From UBA1479 sp038109305 (GTDB taxonomy: Bacteria; Pseudomonadota; Alphaproteobacteria; Rhodospirillales; Casp-alpha2), in NCBI GenBank assembly GCA_038109305.1, contig JAYNIR010000015.1, forward strand, positions 7,984 to 71,983: 64,000 nucleotides of DNA, written 5' to 3'. Each line of letters opens with the position of its first letter. The stretch's first letter is position 1. The translations under genes and the position numbers were made by a program. Shown here piece after piece: positions 61,211 through 64,000 of the stretch. The notes under the pieces were generated by a model. It saw nothing but the letters and a program-made list of their open reading frames with translations. It ran no database searches and was not told the origin of the DNA.

Positions 61211-61522
61211 CTAATCCGGCACCTCGATGTCCAAAAGCGGCGCGTGCTGCTGCGCGCCGTACACGTCCATGTCGCCGGGCGAGCCTGAGGGCACGCGGCG
61301 GGGGATGGTGATCTTGATGGCGCGGGCGACTTCGAAGGGGATGATCGCGACCTCGTTGTCCGTGAGCCCGTAAAAGGGTGCGATGGTCCGGGGGCTGATG
61401 ACGCCGGCTTTCAGGACGTGCTGATAGGTTTCGTCGTCGGAAAACATGATGTCGAGGGTCAAGAGCAGCGCGCCAGCGTTCTTGCTGCGGATGACGCGGG
61501 CTATGTCTTTGAGCTTGGCCAT
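61211..61522 (-). CDS. DUF4387 protein
   Basis: Small 103-residue protein (MAKLKDIARVIRSKNAGALL, DIMFSDDETYQHVLKAG, IPRRVPSGSPGDMDVYGAQQ, HAPLLDIEVPD) of the DUF4387 family, which commonly sits next to AtuA-like genes. It is probably a subunit or accessory of the AtuA-like protein, by context; the activity is not known. It begins 4 nt after the AtuA-like stop, so the two are translationally coupled. Confidence 0.85.
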   Translation of the reverse strand: MAKLKDIARVIRSKNAGALLLTLDIMFSDDETYQHVLKAGVISPRTIAPFYGLTDNEVAIIPFEVARAIKITIPRRVPSGSPGDMDVYGAQQHAPLLDIEVPD

Positions 61523-61526
61523 GGGC

Positions 61527-62909
61527 TTAAGCCTCCCACCATTCGAATCTGACCGGCTCCAGCGGATCGCAATCCATCACGTGCCAGACCGAATATTCGT
61601 AAACCGGCCCCACATACATGTCCGACGGCGAAAAAGGGATCGCCAGATTGCCGGAAATACAGAGCCGGCCCGGAAAGTCCGTGTGCAGGAAGGCATAGCG
61701 CGCCTTGGCGCAAACGGCACGGGAGACGTCCTCCGTCTCGCCCAGCACGTCGATCAGCAATCCCAGTTCGTGCGGAACCGTCGTCGCCGTTTCAAGCCCG
61801 CCCAGGATCGCGTTCTTGCCGTAGAATTTGAGGTTCAGCGTGTATTGGTCGGGCGTGATGCCGAGCACGCCGACGTCCCTGGCAATGCGCCCGCGGCAGG
61901 TTTCGGCGAAATCGTCGATGGTCGAAATCAGAATCGGGTCGCGGATGCCAGCCATGAATACCGTGCGGTAGCCCGAAAGCCGGACACCTTCGAGCTTCAC
62001 CGTGTAATTGTCTGTGGGCTCCCACCGGCTGCCCGAAACCTTGACCGTGCGGTCGTCCAGTTGCTCGAAGCTGCACTTGTCGGTGACCAGGATGCCGTCC
62101 GGCTCCTTCAGCCGGTAGGGCTCCGGGCTTTCATATAAAGTGTGGGCCGAAACGCGGGTGACGGTGGAGCGCCGTCCCGGATGCCCCGGCTCGATGGTGA
62201 AGTGATCGTCATAGATCGTTCCGATCACGCAGTCCTGGCCCTCGCGCGGTTCCACCACCTGGGCGCCGCACTCAATGATCTTGCCCACGTGCCAGGCAAG
62301 CCCCGGATCGGCGCCGTGCAGGGTCGCGAACGACGCGAAAATGGCTGCGTCCGACGAGCGCCCGCAGATGACGATGTCGGCGCCGTCGGACAGCGCCTTC
62401 TGAAACGGTTCCGGTCCCATCATGGCGACGACGCGTTCGGCGCGCGCGACCTCGTCCTCCGTCAGGTCGGCAATGGGGCCGAGCGGGCGCACGGCCCCCG
62501 CACGGACCTTCTCGGTGAGCACTTCCTTGGTTTGTTCAGACCGGATCACGCAAACCTTCGAGCGCGCGCCAAGTTCGTCCAGGACTTCGGCTAGGATTTC
62601 CAGGGTCCAGTCGACCTGTTTGTCCGATCCGCCGCCGCCGGCGGACCCGATGACGACGGGAATGCCGCGTGCAAGCCCGGCCGTGACCATCAACCGCAAG
62701 TCCCGCTTGGTCGCGGCGCGGGAGACAAAGGCCGTGCCGCTGCCGAGATAATACGGCCCCGGGTCGCAGGACCCGGCGTCGCAGGCGATCAGGTCGGGGC
62801 TAAGCGACAGGCCGCGCTCGAACGCTTCCTCGGTAAAGCCGTATCCGAGGATGCCCGTCGTCGCCATCAGGCGTATCGGTTTTCCTACCGGTTTTGCCAT
62901 TGGATTCAT
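61527..62909 (-). CDS. AtuA-like protein (DUF1446)
   Basis: Protein of 460 residues of the DUF1446/AtuA family, named from acyclic terpene (citronellol and geraniol) catabolism in Pseudomonas. Visible are TTGILGYGFTEEAFERG near the N-terminus, LIACDAGSCDPGPYYLG, VIGSAGGGGSD, DGADIVICGRSSDAA and GWHVGK-like AWHVGKIIECGAQV. Biochemical activity in the family is not established. Coupled to DUF4387 and followed by the TRAP genes on the same strand, so it may act on what the transporter imports. Start ATG 62909 or 62900. Confidence 0.83.
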   Translation of the reverse strand: MNPMAKPVGKPIRLMATTGILGYGFTEEAFERGLSLSPDLIACDAGSCDPGPYYLGSGTAFVSRAATKRDLRLMVTAGLARGIPVVIGSAGGGGSDKQVDWTLEILAEVLDELGARSKVCVIRSEQTKEVLTEKVRAGAVRPLGPIADLTEDEVARAERVVAMMGPEPFQKALSDGADIVICGRSSDAAIFASFATLHGADPGLAWHVGKIIECGAQVVEPREGQDCVIGTIYDDHFTIEPGHPGRRSTVTRVSAHTLYESPEPYRLKEPDGILVTDKCSFEQLDDRTVKVSGSRWEPTDNYTVKLEGVRLSGYRTVFMAGIRDPILISTIDDFAETCRGRIARDVGVLGITPDQYTLNLKFYGKNAILGGLETATTVPHELGLLIDVLGETEDVSRAVCAKARYAFLHTDFPGRLCISGNLAIPFSPSDMYVGPVYEYSVWHVMDCDPLEPVRFEWWEA

Positions 62910-62989
62910 GCCCTTATTTCAACCGCCGCAATGCTCATATTCCTTACATCAAAAGAACATAATTTGCCGCGATGATTCTATCATTGTGC

Positions 62990-63060
62990 GGGCAAATTAA
63001 TGCCTGCCCGGTTCCCGTTCGAGCACGGGACTAGGCCGGCGTGAAAAGCGCCGGCCCTTT
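62990..63060 (+). ncRNA. Candidate small RNA ending in an intrinsic terminator
   Basis: Three hairpins follow one another: GGCA-loop-TGCC (62991-63004), TCCCGT-TCGAGC-ACGGGA (63013-63030), and a strong terminator stem GGCCGGCG/CGCCGGCC (63034-63056) followed by CTTTT. No plus-strand gene lies upstream within 7 kb, so the terminator may serve a short RNA. No clear promoter was found. It is also possible that the terminator faces nothing or marks a lost gene. Confidence 0.35.
63034..63060 (+). terminator. Intrinsic terminator
   Basis: GGCCGGCG (63034-63041), a 7-nt loop, CGCCGGCC (63049-63056), then CTTTT. A perfect 8-bp GC-rich stem with a T run on the plus strand. Confidence 0.75.
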
Positions 63061-63300
63061 TGGAAATCTGATCTTCCGGCCGCTTATTTTGCGCCATGCC
63101 CCGCCTGCCCCTGAAAGCATCATCCCCTCGGCGGAAAAGCGGATGATCCACTAACATTAAAACCGGACCAGTCATTGGGGGCAGGCCAGCCTCACACGCG
63201 CAAACTTTGGTCGATTAAGGCTCAGAATAGCATGGGATAATCCGGTGGGTAAGTAAGGAAGAGGGAAAATAAATTATTTAAAATCAATGTGATATTAAAA
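63061..63300. other. Intergenic region, start of AT-rich island flank
   Basis: No gene is supported here. A 7-bp inverted repeat ATCATCC/GGATGAT lies at 63119-63147. From about 63200 on, the base composition becomes AT-rich, unlike the rest of the window, and stays so up to the integrase gene. Confidence 0.6.
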
Positions 63301-63304
63301 GAAA

Positions 63305-63325
63305 TGGCGGAAAGGCAGTCCGCCA
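63305..63325. repeat. Inverted repeat upstream of the integrase
   Basis: TGGCGGA (63305-63311) and TCCGCCA (63319-63325) are exact inverted repeats with a 7-nt spacer, in the AT-rich stretch about 145 nt before the integrase ATG. Confidence 0.55.
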
Positions 63326-63358
63326 ATATAAAGACCAACAGGATGCCATACAGGCTAT

Positions 63359-63380
63359 TTTATTGATTAAAATCAATAAA
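63359..63380. repeat. Perfect AT-rich palindrome upstream of the integrase
   Basis: TTTATTGATT (63359-63368) and AATCAATAAA (63371-63380) are exact inverted repeats separated by AA, about 90 nt before the integrase ATG. The position fits an operator or an integrase arm-type binding site. Confidence 0.6.
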
Positions 63381-63468
63381 TACTGACCCATCCCGTCCAA
63401 TATACTCTTCTGTAATCCAATTAAAAAGGGGGGCTAATTGGGGGTCTATATGTTAGCGTGGGGCTGTA

Positions 63469-64000
63469 ATGGCAATCCACAAACTAAACCCCCGCAAAGT
63501 TGCGACTGCCTCCCCTGGTAAGTACGAGGACGGTGGCGGTCTCCGTCTTGTGGTTTCAAAGACGGGTGCCAAGAAATGGATCTTCCGCTTCACCATCAAC
63601 GGCAAACGCAGGGAAATGGGCTTAGGCAGTTATCCTGTCGTTGATCTGGAAGATGCGCGGGCAAAAGCCACGGAGTGCCGCCGGCTGGTGAAAGATGGGA
63701 CCGACCCTATTGGTCATCGATTTGCCGCACAGGAGAGGCCGCCCACGTTTACCACCTGTGCCGCCCGATATATTCGGTCACATCGTCGTGGCTGGCGAAA
63801 CGCAAAACACGCCCGACAATGGGTTAGCACACTTAAAACCTATGCTCGACATGTCATCGGTGAACAACGTGTCGATCAGATCGAAACAGAGGACGTGCTA
63901 AGGGTCTTGTCTCCTATTTGGACCTCAAAGACGGAGACGGCAAAGCGCGTCCAAGGCCGGATCGAGAACATTCTAGACTTCGCTGCTGCGCACAGGTTTC
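63469..64000 (+). CDS. P4-type tyrosine integrase (partial)
   Basis: The frame from the ATG at 63469 is open to the right edge (177 codons seen). It begins MAIHKLNPRKVATASPGKYE and GGGLRLVVSKTGAKKWIFRF, the DUF4102 arm-DNA-binding domain of P4-like integrases, with GLGSYPVVDLEDARAKA, then a SAM-like core-binding domain (TFTTCAARYIRSHRRGW to FAAAHRF). The catalytic Arg-His-Arg-Tyr domain lies outside the window. It probably marks a genomic island whose body extends to the right. Base composition is lower in GC than its left neighbours. Confidence 0.88.
   Translation, partial: MAIHKLNPRKVATASPGKYEDGGGLRLVVSKTGAKKWIFRFTINGKRREMGLGSYPVVDLEDARAKATECRRLVKDGTDPIGHRFAAQERPPTFTTCAARYIRSHRRGWRNAKHARQWVSTLKTYARHVIGEQRVDQIETEDVLRVLSPIWTSKTETAKRVQGRIENILDFAAAHRF

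Noticed and set aside
63001..63040. tRNA-like T-arm (cccgttcgagcacggg)
   Set aside because: The loop and stem lengths do not fit a TPsiC arm and no acceptor, D or anticodon arms fit around it.
62981..63175. 64-codon minus-strand frame
   Set aside because: Overlaps the hairpin cluster and terminator; no coding pattern or homologue known.

Overview
This 64 kb window is GC-rich, densely coding chromosome from an alphaproteobacterium, most like Rhodospirillales. The evidence is the cysE-led isc iron-sulfur operon, an EipB/DUF1849 envelope protein, a FliL-like protein, a DUF455 ferritin-like protein, a DctPQM TRAP transporter and an RNase E with a very acidic/basic C-terminal arm. No rRNA, tRNA, CRISPR array or insertion sequence was recognised.

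Layout. (1) 1-9,200, minus strand: an iron-sulfur operon that reads from right to left cysE, iscR, a NifS-like desulfurase, iscS, iscU, iscA, hscB, hscA, fdx, iscX, a broken DUF599 membrane gene and mnmA (cut by the window edge). A good sigma-70 promoter overlapped by an IscR type-1-like operator lies before cysE. (2) 9,300-15,350: alpha/beta hydrolase, hypothetical protein, anmK, a TauE/SafE permease gene broken by one stop codon, tyrS and a GT39-type glycosyltransferase. (3) 15,390-25,050: a YhdP/AsmA-like giant protein divergent from glnE, bcp, DUF455, an orphan fliL-like gene, and prfB with a textbook programmed +1 frameshift. (4) 25,160-32,380: cell-wall genes mrcA and amiC, then rne with a leader of about 400 nt. 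(5) 32,430-41,360: aminotransferase, gamma-glutamyltransferase-like lipoprotein, BepA-like protease, DUF3047-like protein, DsbA-like oxidoreductase, EipB, and an operon in which an intact lytic transglycosylase sits among three genes broken by stop codons or a frameshift. (6) 41,480-49,250: TauD-type dioxygenase, PilZ protein, a 57-residue membrane protein, an SDR lacking the usual catalytic Tyr, a YrdC-domain gene that lacks its own stop, and two large TPR proteins, one fused to a sulfotransferase. (7) 49,400-53,700: aldehyde:ferredoxin oxidoreductase, pirin, secreted hydrolase and a TIM-barrel isomerase. (8) 53,740-62,910, minus strand: TPR protein, EamA transporter, and a TRAP transporter with an enlarged DctQ and a DctM carrying a coiled-coil tail, next to AtuA-like and DUF4387 genes. 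(9) 62,910-64,000: a candidate small RNA or isolated terminator, an AT-rich stretch with perfect inverted repeats, and the start of a P4-type integrase, taken to be the left edge of a genomic island.

The best candidates for something undescribed are the AtuA/DUF4387/TRAP module with its coiled-coil DctM, the AOR module, the atypical SDR, and the island boundary. The striking number of otherwise intact genes with single in-frame stops suggests ongoing gene loss, or less likely sequence error or stop-codon readthrough.
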